Shown here in pieces: positions 13,161 to 24,265 of a DNA stretch of 64,000 nucleotides; position 1 is the first letter of the stretch, and every line of letters starts with the position of its first letter. A program made the translations under genes and the position numbers. The notes below the pieces were generated by a model. It did no database searches. It saw nothing but the letters and a program-made list of their open reading frames with translations, and was not told the DNA's origin. Source of the stretch: Microdochium bolleyi (taxonomy: Eukaryota; Ascomycota; Sordariomycetes; Xylariales; Microdochiaceae); NCBI GenBank assembly GCA_001566295.1, contig KQ964247.1, positions 2,666,001 through 2,730,000 on the forward strand, written 5' to 3'.

Positions 13161-13855
13161 TGTGGCGATGAATAGCCAGATTCTACGCGCCGCGGAGTGC
13201 AAACACGTATATATAAGTATGTATACAAGGCGCGTGCATACCTCGCGGCAGACGCTCTGCGTTGATGAACAGTAGAGATTAAAAGGACATATCAGTGCGG
13301 GTTAGGCGCGTGTCGGTCCGTGTTTCATGGAGGACTGATCTATGACTTTGCGTGCTCGCAGGCGTGGGTTCCGATCTGGAGCGTGAAACAGCCAAATCTA
13401 GGAGAATAACATGAAGTCGGCATAATTGATCCAAGAGCGGCACTGAAATTGTCCGAAATTTCAGCGCAGGACAGCCTGCGTGGGTAAAAGCACTGTCCCA
13501 AAAAGACCCACTGGCAGCATCTGGGCACACTCCTCACAACTTCAAGCTCCATGCTGCATGCTTCCAGCACCTGAGCAATAAACCATAACACTTCGCGAGG
13601 ACTCTCGATTCGATTATACACAGCAGTTTGACTGACATCACTATAAGATCGTACCTCATCGTCATTCGTCAACCGCAAGCCTTCTTTCTCGCCGCCCTTC
13701 CGAAAGCTCTCATAGCCCGGAGGTTCCTACAGAAACTCTTCAAGGGGCGCGATCCAGGAGGTTGCTGGGATTGTCTCACTGCTTGCGATAGAGCAACTGG
13801 CACGAGAGAGTACATTTGTAGGAGAAGAGGAGAGAGAGTGAGAGATTGGGCAGAT
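13161..13855. other. Intergenic between the deubiquitinase and Arl2 genes
   Basis: This is the 3' flank of the deubiquitinase and the promoter region of the Arl2-type gene. A TATA-like run (tatatataag) at about 13208-13218 sits just after the deubiquitinase stop and may belong to its 3' UTR. No coding frame with recognisable content is present. Confidence 0.5.
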
Positions 13856-14889
13856 ATGTTGTCGATATTACGCAAGGCGAGGCTGAAGGACAAGGAGATG
13901 CGGATCCTGATGCTGTGAGTAGATACCCCTCCTCACCCCTCTCCGTTCGTCAAGAGCCGATCTCTTTCTTCCCAAGGAGCCCTTTGCCTTTGGTGGGAAA
14001 TAGGAGTGACTTTTCTTTCTCCTTTGCCGAGAAAAACTGCTGAGCCGTGATTCAATCTTCTTCAAGGGGCCTGGACAATGCCGGCAAGACAACCATCGTC
14101 AAGAGGATTATGGGCGAGGACGTCAACACGGTCAGCCCGACGCTGGGTTTCATCATCAAGACTATCGACTTTGAGGGGTGAGTGTAGTGCTGCTGGGATT
14201 CTCTTTTGCTGCTTACCCGTGCTGAAGGGATAAAATCGGAGTGCTCGCTGACTCGCATTCTTTGGGATGTTTGAAGATACAAGTTGAACATTTGTAAGTT
14301 TCATTTACTCCTGTTTCACCACCACTTTTGTCACGGCTCAAGAGAGAACGTGTGAAATTGTTTGTCCTGGACTGACGGAGCTGAATGTGATCTTTGTCTC
14401 CACACAGGGGACGTCGGCGGCCAAAAGACCCTGCGGTCATACTGGCGCAACTACTTTGAGAAGACGGATGCCCTGATCTGGGTCGTCGATGTGACGGACC
14501 GGTTGAGGATAGACGACTGCCGCGAGGAGTTGCACGGGCTGCTGCAGGAGGAGGTAAGATATTTTTCTCGTCTCTTCCTCTCTACACTCTCCTCTAGTGC
14601 TTTGTCTTTTCTTCATACATCTTCTCCCTTCACCCATCAGCTACTGAGCTGACCATCCCATGCTGCAAACAAATAGAGACTCGCCGGTGCGTCCCTGCTC
14701 GTCTTTGCGAACAAATCTGACGTCTCGGGATGCATGGACGAGGCCGAGATCATGGCCGGCCTGCAGCTGGCGAGCATCAAGACGCACCAGTGGAAGATCC
14801 TGCGGTGCAGCGCGATGACCGGGGAGAACCTGCTCGAGGGGCTGCGGTGGGTCGTGGAGGATGCGAAAGCGCGGTTGTTCCTGTACTGA
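13856..14889 (+). CDS. arl2: Arl2-type small GTPase (Cin4/Alp41 homologue)
   Basis: Five exons, 13856-13914, 14067-14177, 14277-14293, 14408-14553 and 14677-14889, give 181 aa (human ARL2 is 184). The third exon is only 17 nt and carries YKLNI plus the first base of the next Trp codon. P-loop GLDNAGKTT is at residues 21-29, switch II WDVGGQK at 63-69, NKSD at 123-126, and the CSAMTGEN guanine-specificity loop follows. The stretch LRSYWRNYFEKTDALIWVVD is nearly identical to Arl2 proteins. Arl2 works with tubulin cofactors D and E in tubulin folding and supports mitochondrial function. The N-terminus is Met-Leu, not Met-Gly, so there is no myristoylation site; human ARL2 has Gly2 but is also not myristoylated. 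The family call is very secure; exon limits follow intact frame across all four introns. Confidence 0.95.
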
Positions 14890-15887
14890 AGCCGACCTGG
14901 AAGGTTCTACTCTCGCTTGCCTCTATGGATTTGGGCATCATCAGGCACACTTTCAGGGTTGTGAGGTTGACACTACGCGCACACGTCTAGAAGAGCCAGT
15001 CTTGGGTGGTATGGTACACGACCCTTTGCGTCTCAGGCACCCTGCATTGATATGTTCAACGGTCATGCCAACGGTCAAGAAGAAGGGTCTTTTTCTGTCC
15101 CCGCGTATGCATGGTATTCTGTCATCGGAAACGGGCTCAGAAATGCGCAGGGCTGGCCGAGGTGGAGACCTGCCCAGCACCAGCGCTGGAATGGCGGCGA
15201 TGCAGTCCCCAGGGGTGAGACATTGCGTGCAGGCACCAGATGCACGCACTTTGGCAGTCGAGCGGGCCGCTAGCGGAAGCATTCTGGCATTGTCGGACCT
15301 CTTCAATTATGTTCTAGAAGTGAGTCTGGGGGCGCAGTTGAAGAATTCCGGGCGCCGGTGATGATTGCTTGCAGATGGCCGTGCACCATGGGGCTGCAGC
15401 TGACAATGTGAAGAAGGGGAACCTCCCCCATGATTCAATGTCCTTTTCTATGCATTCAATTGCCAGTGCAGGGCAGCAGCAGCGGCGGCGGCATTGCCGT
15501 CACTAGAGCAGTCTGCAGCCTCGTTGCAATCTCAGACGGCAATCTGCACGGCAATGCACCGCTCCGCGACCGTGGCCACCGATTGACGTCGACAGGACAC
15601 TGACTGGCATTGAGCTCCGTAGCTCCATAGCTCCAGAGCTGCAGAGCTCCGCCGGCGCCCGACCGTCGTGGAACGGGTGCAACGGACCCCCGTCAGCGCC
15701 CCGTCGAGCGGCAAGGTCCAGGTCCAGGTCCAGGACTCCACGGCGCCGCCGCTACTCCTCGTAACCCACGGGCATAAACAAAAACAAACCCACAACCCCC
15801 CCATAACCAAGTCGCCGGCCCAGGCTGCCATGCCCTTCCATCCCACCACGCAAACATAACACCGACCCGCCCCGACGTCCACCCAGC
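14890..15887. other. Intergenic with low-complexity promoter stretch
   Basis: This is the 3' flank of Arl2 and the promoter of the DUF4045-gelsolin gene. It contains short GC-rich low-complexity pieces, such as agcagcagcagcggcggcgg near 15474-15493 and a triple ggtcca tandem near 15715-15732. No convincing open frame is seen. Confidence 0.5.
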
Positions 15888-18800
15888 ATGTCCGAGGACG
15901 TCTCAAAGTTCCTCGAGCAGGTCAAGGAGCTCGGCGACCGCAGCACCGGCGACGACGAGGCCCGCCGCGCACGAGAGCTCGAGGAGAAGATCCTCCAGGA
16001 CAAGAAGGAGCGCCAGGCCCGCCGCAGAGGTATGTCATTGTCACCCGCCGAGATGCTGCCTGGGTGCCTCGCTCCTCATGCGAGGCACCGCTCCCCTCCT
16101 GCATGCTAGCCAAACTCTATCACGCACGACGGCGTGTTTACACCGGCAACCTGCATCGCGCGCCGGTAGCGTGGTGTTGAGCCGCAGCTGAGGGACACAA
16201 CAAACACAGAGGGCATTGCCTTTGCTGACCATGAGGGCCTGCTCCTTCCCATCATGTAGAACGTGCTCGCTCGATATCACCGGAAAAGTCGTCCCCTGCC
16301 AACACCCCTCCCGCGTCCACCCATCGAGCCAACCGAAGCTCGATACAGCTCAACCTGGACGCCTCGCCAGCCCTCGACCCGCCCGTCACCGGCTCACCAC
16401 GCGCCCTGCCAGCCAGGTCCATTGTCGACGAGATGGCCTCAACCTCGCCCACCAAGGAGAACGAGGCGCCCCTCGACTCCGCCTCTGAGTTCAAGCAGGG
16501 GGGCCAGACGTCACCTACCCGCAGCGGCTCTACAGCTCGTGGTCTGTCGTGGCAGCAGAGGCGGCCACAGTCGCAGCACGGCCCACGGAGCCGACCGCTA
16601 TCCATGGTCGCTACCGAAAATGCCGCCCGTTCCACAAATACCCCTTCCGAGCCTGCGTCTGCCACCGAGACCCTTTCCAGAGACCAGATAGCGTCGGCCC
16701 TCTCCGCGAAAGATCCAACGTGGTTCCGCCAGACCGCCGACCGCGGTGCCAGTTCGGCTGCCTACCGACGAAATCAAGTCGAGGACGACCAACGTTCGGA
16801 TGTCTTCGCCGCCACGGCTCAGCTCCCAGGTATGGGTTCGGACAAGCCGCGGCCTCTAAGCTTCAGCCCAATGGCGTCGCCCGCGCTCGCCAGGAACGCT
16901 CCGTCGCCAGCGCCGCTAGGCCCGTCGACACCGAGGCTGGATCCACCGACACGAGAGGAGCAGTCAGAGCCCGACCTTGACGAACAGCCGCTCAAGTCTC
17001 CGCCTGCCTTTGGTCGCACGTCCCCTTCGAGACTCGACAGGGACAGGCCAGTCTCACCCACAAAGGGCATGGGCGGCTTCGTCCAGAGCGCCATGATGAA
17101 GAGGTCCGACAGTGTCAACAAACGATGGAGCGTGAGATCACCAACCGGTTTACAGCGGGCCGATACCGTGGCTGCGAACCGCGGAGCTCAGGAGCCAGCC
17201 CTCAAGCCTGGCTACGGCAGTGCCAGAGAGAACTCTACCGGGTTGAGCCGTGACAACTCTGCGGAGCCCTCGTCACGGCCCACGTCGAGTCGTGCCCAGG
17301 ACAAGGTTTTCGACAGTGAAGCGTCGCTGCCGCCAATCGACACCTCAACAAAGGCACAGAGCAAATCTCCGGAGCCCGAGCCCAAGACTGAGTCTAAACC
17401 TAAGCCCGAGCCCGCGGAAAATGACGCCGCGCTGCCTGTGAGCCCGTCCAAAACCATGGATCAGCGAAGGTGGAGTCCGACCAAGTCCAGCTGGCTTGAA
17501 AGTGCCTTGAACAAGCCCGAGTCGCCGAAGCCCAAGACGCCCAACCCCGCCACGAACCAGCCGTCGTGGATGGCGGATCTTCAAAAGGCTAAGGCCCAAA
17601 GAGCTGCCAATCCGGAGGCTGAGGCATCGCGGCCCCCAGGAGCTGGGCACAAGCACCAGGTCAGCATAGGTGGACTTATGAGGACACCTGCTCTCGGTAC
17701 CACGACCAAAGCTGCGCCTTACTCGCCACGCACGACGCAGCCCGCACCTGGAATCAGTGTTCGAGAGCGAGCAGCCACCATCGGCAAGCCCAAAGAGACA
17801 GAGCAAGTCAGCTCACCCAGAGAAGCAAGACCTTTACCAGAACCTGAGGCAGCAGCAAAGCCAAAGCCACAGCCTACCTCCAAGCCAGAGCCCGTGGCAG
17901 AGAAGACTCAGGCTGAGGTGACGCCACTTGTCAAGCCGAAGCCAGATGCGCCGCCCAAGAAGGACTTCCGCGACGCACTGAAGCACCGCCAGACACCGAG
18001 CACTTCCTCGGGCGCGGGTGGCTCGGAACCAGAGTTCAAGAACGTTTTTGGCAATCTTCGACGGACAGAGACGAAGAATTACAAAGCCCCGGACGTTTTG
18101 AAGGACAACATCCTGCGCGGTAAGGCCGGCTTGGCCGAAACCGGGGGACCCCAGAAGACCGAGCGCAAGGATGAGTTCAAGGAAGCCATTCTAGCGCGGA
18201 AGAAGTCCTTCAAGGACATTCAGGCTCAAGGCCGTGGCGTGACGCGGAACGATAGCTCTGCAAGCGAGAAGCCTGTGCCGGAAGGCATCCTTCGGAGCCG
18301 AGCATTGTCGAGAGGTGCAAGGACGTTTGACAACCCTGAGGAGAAGCCCGCGCTGAAGACTAGCGCGGCAGCGCCTGCTGCCACGGAAGAGCCGCGCCCT
18401 GTAGCGAGACGAGAGACGTCAAACGTGACACAGATCGCGTCTAGCTCGACACCAATTATGCCGGCACTGCAAAAGGAGGTCAGCGCACCCGGCAGACTAC
18501 AAGGCAAGGCCAGCGGCAGCGCCCTGGCCAATCGCTTCAACCCTGCCTTGGCTGGTCTCCTTGCTCGAGGCCCTCCAGGCTCGGGACCGTCGGCGACGGG
18601 GAGCCCAGCAGCAAAGTCTACCTCGACCACACCTAGCAACGAGAACGAAGCCGGCTCGGGCCCTAAGCTGACACACATGACCAAGGGTCGCGCGCGCGGT
18701 CCTAAGCGGAAAGCGCCCACGTCTGCCCCAGTCGCGGTGCCAACACCCGCTCCGAGCAAGGACACGGATGTCAAGCCTACGAGTCCTGTGGCCGAGCCAG

Positions 18801-20792
18801 CCAACCAGCCAACATCTCTGGCAACGCCGGACAGCTTAAGCTCTGCGCCGAGTGAAAGCCGCGCTCTACCCAGCAAGCCTTTCATCAGCACCCTGGACAA
18901 AGCCCCCGCCGGCACACGGAGCGTCTTCAACCAAGTTGCCACTGCGGCCGCTCAGAAGAGCCAGCCTGCCCCTATCAAGACCACAGAAGAGCCGCGAGAC
19001 GTGACCACCCCTGCCACTTCACCAAGAAAGCTGAACTTGAATAGAGTGTCACGGTTCCTGGACAATGCCGAGCCCATCACACCAAAGACCCCAAAGGTGG
19101 TCGAGCCGCCGATCACAAAAATCGAGCCCAGACAACCATCTTCTTCATCCCCAGTGATCAAGCCTAAGCCAAGTTCCGAGAAGCTATCAGGTATTTCCAC
19201 AGAAAAGACACAGCCACCGATCAGGCCAAAGCCAAGCTTCGAGGCACTGGGCAGCCCCAGCTTCCAGAAATCGCAGCCGCCGTCTCCGGCACTGAACAAG
19301 CCTGCACGGCCACTCCCCGAGCCCAGCAGGCCCTCCATCGAGGACCTGCGGAATGATCCCGCCGCTCCCAAGCCTTTGCGTCCGTTCGGTGCCCGGCCTC
19401 TGCCGTCGGCACCCAGCACGCCAAAGATGCACGAGCGGGAGCTGCCTTTGAGGCCGCTGTTGAGCCCTAGCAAGACGCCAAGCAGCCATGCGATCGACTC
19501 GCCGCTACCATCACCGAGCAAGCAGGCCACCGAGCTCAACACGCTGCTTCAGGACTTCTTTGGTCCCAGGCAAGCGAAGCGTGACTACCGTGCAGATGCT
19601 GCTGGAGTGCTGATGGCCAACCCCAGCGCGTCCCCGCCTAAGCTCAAGACAATGGCGGCACACCTGTTTCAGTTCTCTGCCGACGGTCGCAAATCGGTAG
19701 TGCCGAGCCATCACCAGCATACGCTTTTCGACCAGGACATGTACCTGTGCGCGCACACTTTCGAGTCCGATGCTGGATGGAAGAACACCGAAGTCTACTT
19801 CTGGGTCGGTGATGATGTTTCCCCCTCGGCCGTTGAGAGCGCTTCCGCCTTTGTCCTTCGCGAGGCGAAACAGCTTGGTGGCAGCCTGGTCAAGGTTCAG
19901 CAGGGACGAGAGACACCCGGCCTGATCCAAGCCCTGGGTGGTATCATTGTCACGCAGCGAGGTACTGGCAACAAGGACGACTCTCTCGCGCCTCACATGT
20001 TCTGCGGACGGCGATATCTTGGGCAGGTTGTCTTTGACGAAGTTGACTTCTCGCCGGCGACACTTTGCTCAGGTTTCCCTTACCTCGTCGCCAAGGGCGG
20101 CAACTGCTTCCTGTGGAAGGGCAAGGGCAGCAATGTCGACGAGCTGGGTTGTGCTCGTCTGATAGGAATGGACTATGCGCTTTCTGGTGAGCTCGTCGAG
20201 GTCGACGACGGACGGGAGCCCGACAGCTTCTGGGGCCTCTTCGACGGCGGGTCGAAGCTTGCCTCTGCAGACCACTGGCGGCTGAAGCCAAACTACGAAA
20301 AGTACTCCAGCCGGCTGTTCCACTCGGACGCGGCGGCGAAGCAGCAGGTCAGCTACACTGGTGTTCGAAATCATGATTCCTCTTGCTATTCGTACTAATC
20401 CTCTTCACCCACAGATCATCGAGCTGTCGCCATTCTCGCAGCGAGATCTCCAGCCAACTGGCATCTACGTGATGGACGCTTTCTTCGAGCTGTACATCAT
20501 TGTCGGATCGAAAGCGCAGTCCCAGTACGCCTCGTTCCACAACGCGCTCGATTTTGCGCAGGAGTATGCGATCCTCGCCGCGGGCATGGAGGATCGGCCG
20601 TTCGTGCCCATATCGACGGTCGTCCTCGAAGGCGCTCCCCGAGACCTGAAGAGTGTCTTCCGTCGGTGGCGAGATGCTGACAGCCCGACTGTGATGCCGG
20701 CGCCCCCGCCCCCGCCTGGCAGTGGTCTCAAGAGAGGCCGCAGCATGCGGGTTGTCACCTTGAACCAGGCGCTTCAAGCCCTCAACGAGTAA
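15888..20792 (+). CDS. DUF4045 and gelsolin-repeat protein
   Basis: Three exons, 15888-16029, 16260-20347 and 20415-20792, give 1535 aa. The N-terminus (MSEDVSKFLEQVKELGDR, then a charged helix and ERARSISPEK across intron 1) is the start of the fungal DUF4045 region. A long Pro/Ser/Lys-rich disordered middle has repeated P-K-P-x blocks. From about residue 1178 to the end lie gelsolin-like modules (HLFQFSADGR, VYFWVGDDVSP, NCFLWKGKGSN, IIELSPFSQRDL). Gelsolin repeats bind actin and calcium in other proteins, so a role in cortical actin is an inference. Intron 2 uses an unusual GTCAGC donor; reading through it would add about 16 codons and stop, losing the last 126 residues. Intron 1 is long (230 nt) for this window. 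The DUF4045-plus-gelsolin combination is known in Pezizomycotina. Confidence 0.9.
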
Positions 20793-22560
20793 GGGCATGT
20801 GTATTGGCGAGCTGCAGGCCGGAGAGTCGGTGTGGAGGGAGCTGCCGCTATCGATGCGGCTCGCCGAGCAGCGGCAATATCGATGCTGTGGTGCGTGCCG
20901 TGCATACCGTTCCTGTCTCGTGCTACAGGATAAGCAGGCAGCGACACGAAAAAGGAGGTTGTGTCTTTGTGGCGCATATGGTCAAGGCGAAAACGGAGCA
21001 GGGGAAAAGGGAGGAAACGGCCTGGTCAACTAAAAGGGGGGCGTTCACACTTGCACGGGCATCAATCTCTGCGCTGTTTGTTGTTGTATCTTTGCATGCA
21101 TATCTAGGAGGGAGAGCGCTGTCTGCATTTATGGTGAAAAGAATACACTGGTTTTGACATGCAAGTATGCGTAGGTCCTTACCCCGGGCTTGAGGATTCT
21201 ACAAGATGTGAACCCGGTATAGCCGTCTTGCAAAAGTCTTTGAGCATAGCACTTGGGGTGGGAGACGCCTCGACATGTCAGACTCACGAATAGTCATGAT
21301 ACTTCTGCTTTCTTTCTCCATTCTTGGGGGCAGTTCTTCCCACTGTTTCGATGAGGGTCGCTAGCAGACGGCTGGCCCTCAGGCGCTACGTGGACTGCTT
21401 CCCTTCATATACCTGTGTGCTCTTGGTCATCTGGTTCTGGTAAGTGGCGTGCTGGAGCCAACATCCTGCCCGATGCAAAGGACGGCTGCCCTTTGGATGG
21501 ATCTACATGCATTTATGGAAGAAGGTCGTGAACCTCTTACGCGGGAGATCGAACACAGACGGTTAGCGAAAGAATATACGTGATCATTGCCGAAGAGAGC
21601 AGCAGCATCCGCAGAACGACGGATGATTGGCCCGAGGGCCCGCACAACGAAAGCAGCTTTGGGAGACAATCCACGGCGAGAGAAAGAGAGGGAGCAACGG
21701 GGGGGCCGACCGGGGAAGACTCGGCGTATCGTCCGGCATTCAGTGGCCTAGCCCAGGTATTCCGGGCCGACGAAGCTGAGTGGGCAAACATCGCAAGCGT
21801 CCCAAGATAGGAATAGACACGGAGAAGGGTCAAGAGAGAACAGGCGAGGCATGATGTTATCAAAAAGGCTTCGGCGATCCCCTCAGGCACAGAGGAATAA
21901 AAAGGAGGAGTTTAAAGTCTGAGAGGTCAAACAGAAAAAAGAAAAAAAATCTCGAGATTCGTTTCTTTGATAAAACTCCTGTGTGAGTTTGTGGGGAGAA
22001 AGCGTACCGACTTCTTAACAACGCGCATACCCTTCCTTCACCGAGGTAAAGCTTCCTAGGTGGGCAAACAGCATAGATGAGCACCACAGTCCCCATTGTC
22101 CACTCTGGTGGACAGTATGAGCAAGATATCAAAAGACCGGAGCCTCGATCAAATGGTCAAATTGTACTAACTGCACAGAAGAGATAATGGTCGAATTCCT
22201 CTTGTTGACTGCGTTGCATCACGTGCAGAATGCCGCCAACCTTCAGTCACACAACATCAGTCCCCCATAGCTCCATAACCAGGAAAGTATTCCTTCGAGG
22301 CATTCTCAGCCTTTCAACAAGACGAACTATGTGGAACTACCTTAGATAACGTGAGACTAGGCAGGCCAGGCTATGCGAAGCGCATGAACTCATGCAACAT
22401 CTAAGCCAGCCAGCCCCCCCCCCCACACACACACGCCATCCGTCCCTTGTATCCCTCACGTCCAACCCTCCAGAAGAATAGACCATCGAGTTTTCCCATC
22501 GCTCAGCCAACAGCGCCAAACCCAAGCACCACACGCGCGCGCGCAAAAGCTACTACTTCG

Positions 22561-22569
22561 TATAAAAAG
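22561..22569 (+). promoter_or_regulatory. Orphan TATA-like box
   Basis: TATAAAAAG on the plus strand is followed by A- and CA-rich sequence like a fungal 5' leader. No protein frame starts within the next several hundred bases, so it may be chance or drive a non-coding transcript. Confidence 0.3.
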
Positions 22570-23197
22570 TCCGCTAGCGGTGGCTAATGCAAGTCACCAA
22601 ACAAAAAAACTCAATTCACTGCACATATCACACCACCACCATCACCACCAGCCGTCGCCACCACCCAGCCAGACTAAAGCATATCTCTATCTCTATCTCG
22701 CTCTATTATTGTTTTAGACTTTATTCTCGCAGCAGCGAGTGTGGTTGGGTGGGTTGGTGCGCGGATGGATCGGGGTGAGGTATGCATGACAGCCAGCCAG
22801 CAAGACAGCAAGTCAACCAGTCAGCCGCACTACCACGCAAGGAGGGGGGGTAGATCTGCAAGGGAATTGGATGTTCTCCAGTCGAGTGGAGTCGAGACTT
22901 GGAGTTGCTAGCCCTCTTTCCTTTCCCTTTCCTGGTTGGTGTTGGGGCTTTAAAGAGAAAGTGAAGTGGTGAAGTCACACCTGGGCGACCGACAGGCGAC
23001 GACCGGAAGAGTCCTCGAAAGCTGGATTCAACCACATCGGGCTGCGCTCACACTAGATGTAGCTGTTTGGTTCCATCAGTTGGCATAGCAGAATCTACAG
23101 TATCGAGGATAGAGTCATCACACGAGTTTCTAGGAGCATTATTCGAAGTTATTCAAATAAGTTGAATTATGGTTGTACAAGTATATACAAGAATGTC

Positions 23198-23202
<5 letters not shown>

Positions 23203-23237
<35 letters not shown>
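23203..23237. repeat. CTA trinucleotide repeat
   Basis: Almost twelve perfect copies of a CTA/TAG unit lie about 180 bases past the stop of the GPI protein gene, possibly within its 3' UTR. Confidence 0.97.
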
Positions 23238-23416
23238 CGATTACATGTCCATTATTCTCATGAAGTCGTAAAAGAGTGTGTTGTCCGTGATAATCATTTT
23301 CATCAGGAATCGTTGCGTCTTCCATAATTACATCCATCCGCCTCCGCTGCTGGGAGGCACGAGTTGTCGTTGCTGTGTATATGTCCTACAAGTCCATTTC
23401 CAGGAGTTGAGGTCAT

Positions 23417-24265
23417 TTACAAGAGGACGGCAAGGCCGAGAACTCCCATCAGGAGGGCGGCAGGAGTAGCCTGAGCGGCAGCGGCGACGGGGATCGAGCT
23501 GGTAGCAGCCGGCTGGCTGACGGTGGTTTGCTGAGAAACTGCGGTGGTGACGGTGACCGGCTGGCTGACGGTGACGGGGGGAGGAGGAGCAACAGACACG
23601 GTCTGCTGGTGGGTGACGGTGACGTGGACCACGGGAGTCTGGTACACGGTCTGGCCCTGGCTGGCGGCGTGGGTGACAGTCTGAACCACCTCCTCAGTCT
23701 TGGTGACCGGGTGGACTTCAGTGACGAGGTACTCGTGAGTCTGCGTCAAAGTCTCGGTGCCAGTCTTGGTCACATAGACAGTCTCGCCCTTGGATACCGT
23801 CTGGTAGACAGTGACCGGGCAGGTCTCGTAGACCTCGGTCGATGTGTGCACCGTGGTCTGGTAGTGAACTGTCTGAGTGGCAGTGATGGGCTTCTGGATA
23901 GTGCTGGTGGAAGTCCAGGTCACAACAACTGTCTGGCCCTCAATGTACTTGGTCTCTGTCACGGGGCAGAGGCTCTCAATAGTTGTGTAATCGACAGCGT
24001 GCTCGGTGTGCGTGACATCGGGCTTCTTGACCGTCTGGTAGATTGTGGTAGGGACTTGGGTCGTGACGGCCGAGTATTCCGTCTTTGTGACATAGTGAGT
24101 AGACCCTCCCTCAGTCTTCGTCTCAGTCACGGGGCAGGGAGTTGTGTACGTGACGGGGACGGTCGTGTAGACAGGGTAGACAGGGTACTCCTGGGGGGGA
24201 GGCTGAGGGACGTAGCCGGCAGCGGCGGAGCCGGCAAGAGCGGCGAGAGCGACAGCGTACTGCAT
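23417..24265 (-). CDS. GPI-type, Thr/Val-rich cell-wall protein
   Basis: One exon encodes 282 aa. Residues 1-17 (MQYAVALAALAGSAAAG) form a clear secretion signal. The body is rich in Thr, Val, Tyr and Ser with degenerate repeats built on CPVTETK, CPVTVYQTV and T-E-x-V-x-x-T units, a layout expected for heavy O-mannosylation. The C-terminus is a Ser/Ala spacer followed by a hydrophobic tail (ALLMGVLGLAVLL) with no residues after it, typical of a GPI-anchor signal. By inference it is a plasma-membrane or wall glycoprotein. The start at 24265 was chosen because it yields the signal peptide at the exact N-terminus. A TATA-like element lies 148-157 bases upstream. No enzyme domain is seen. The strong codon bias leaves a long open antisense frame, which I treat as a shadow. 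Confidence 0.88.
   Translation of the reverse strand: MQYAVALAALAGSAAAGYVPQPPPQEYPVYPVYTTVPVTYTTPCPVTETKTEGGSTHYVTKTEYSAVTTQVPTTIYQTVKKPDVTHTEHAVDYTTIESLCPVTETKYIEGQTVVVTWTSTSTIQKPITATQTVHYQTTVHTSTEVYETCPVTVYQTVSKGETVYVTKTGTETLTQTHEYLVTEVHPVTKTEEVVQTVTHAASQGQTVYQTPVVHVTVTHQQTVSVAPPPPVTVSQPVTVTTAVSQQTTVSQPAATSSIPVAAAAQATPAALLMGVLGLAVLL

Larger units (their letters stand above)
20793..23416. other. Intergenic with simple repeats and an orphan TATA-like box
   Basis: This 2.6-kb stretch separates the DUF4045-gelsolin gene from the 3' end of the GPI protein gene on the minus strand. I see no coding frame with family content. It holds a C-run followed by an AC run (22414-22434), a CG run (22535-22543), a TATAAAAAG at 22561-22569 followed by CA- and CT-rich DNA, and a CTA repeat at 23203-23237. 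Confidence 0.55.
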
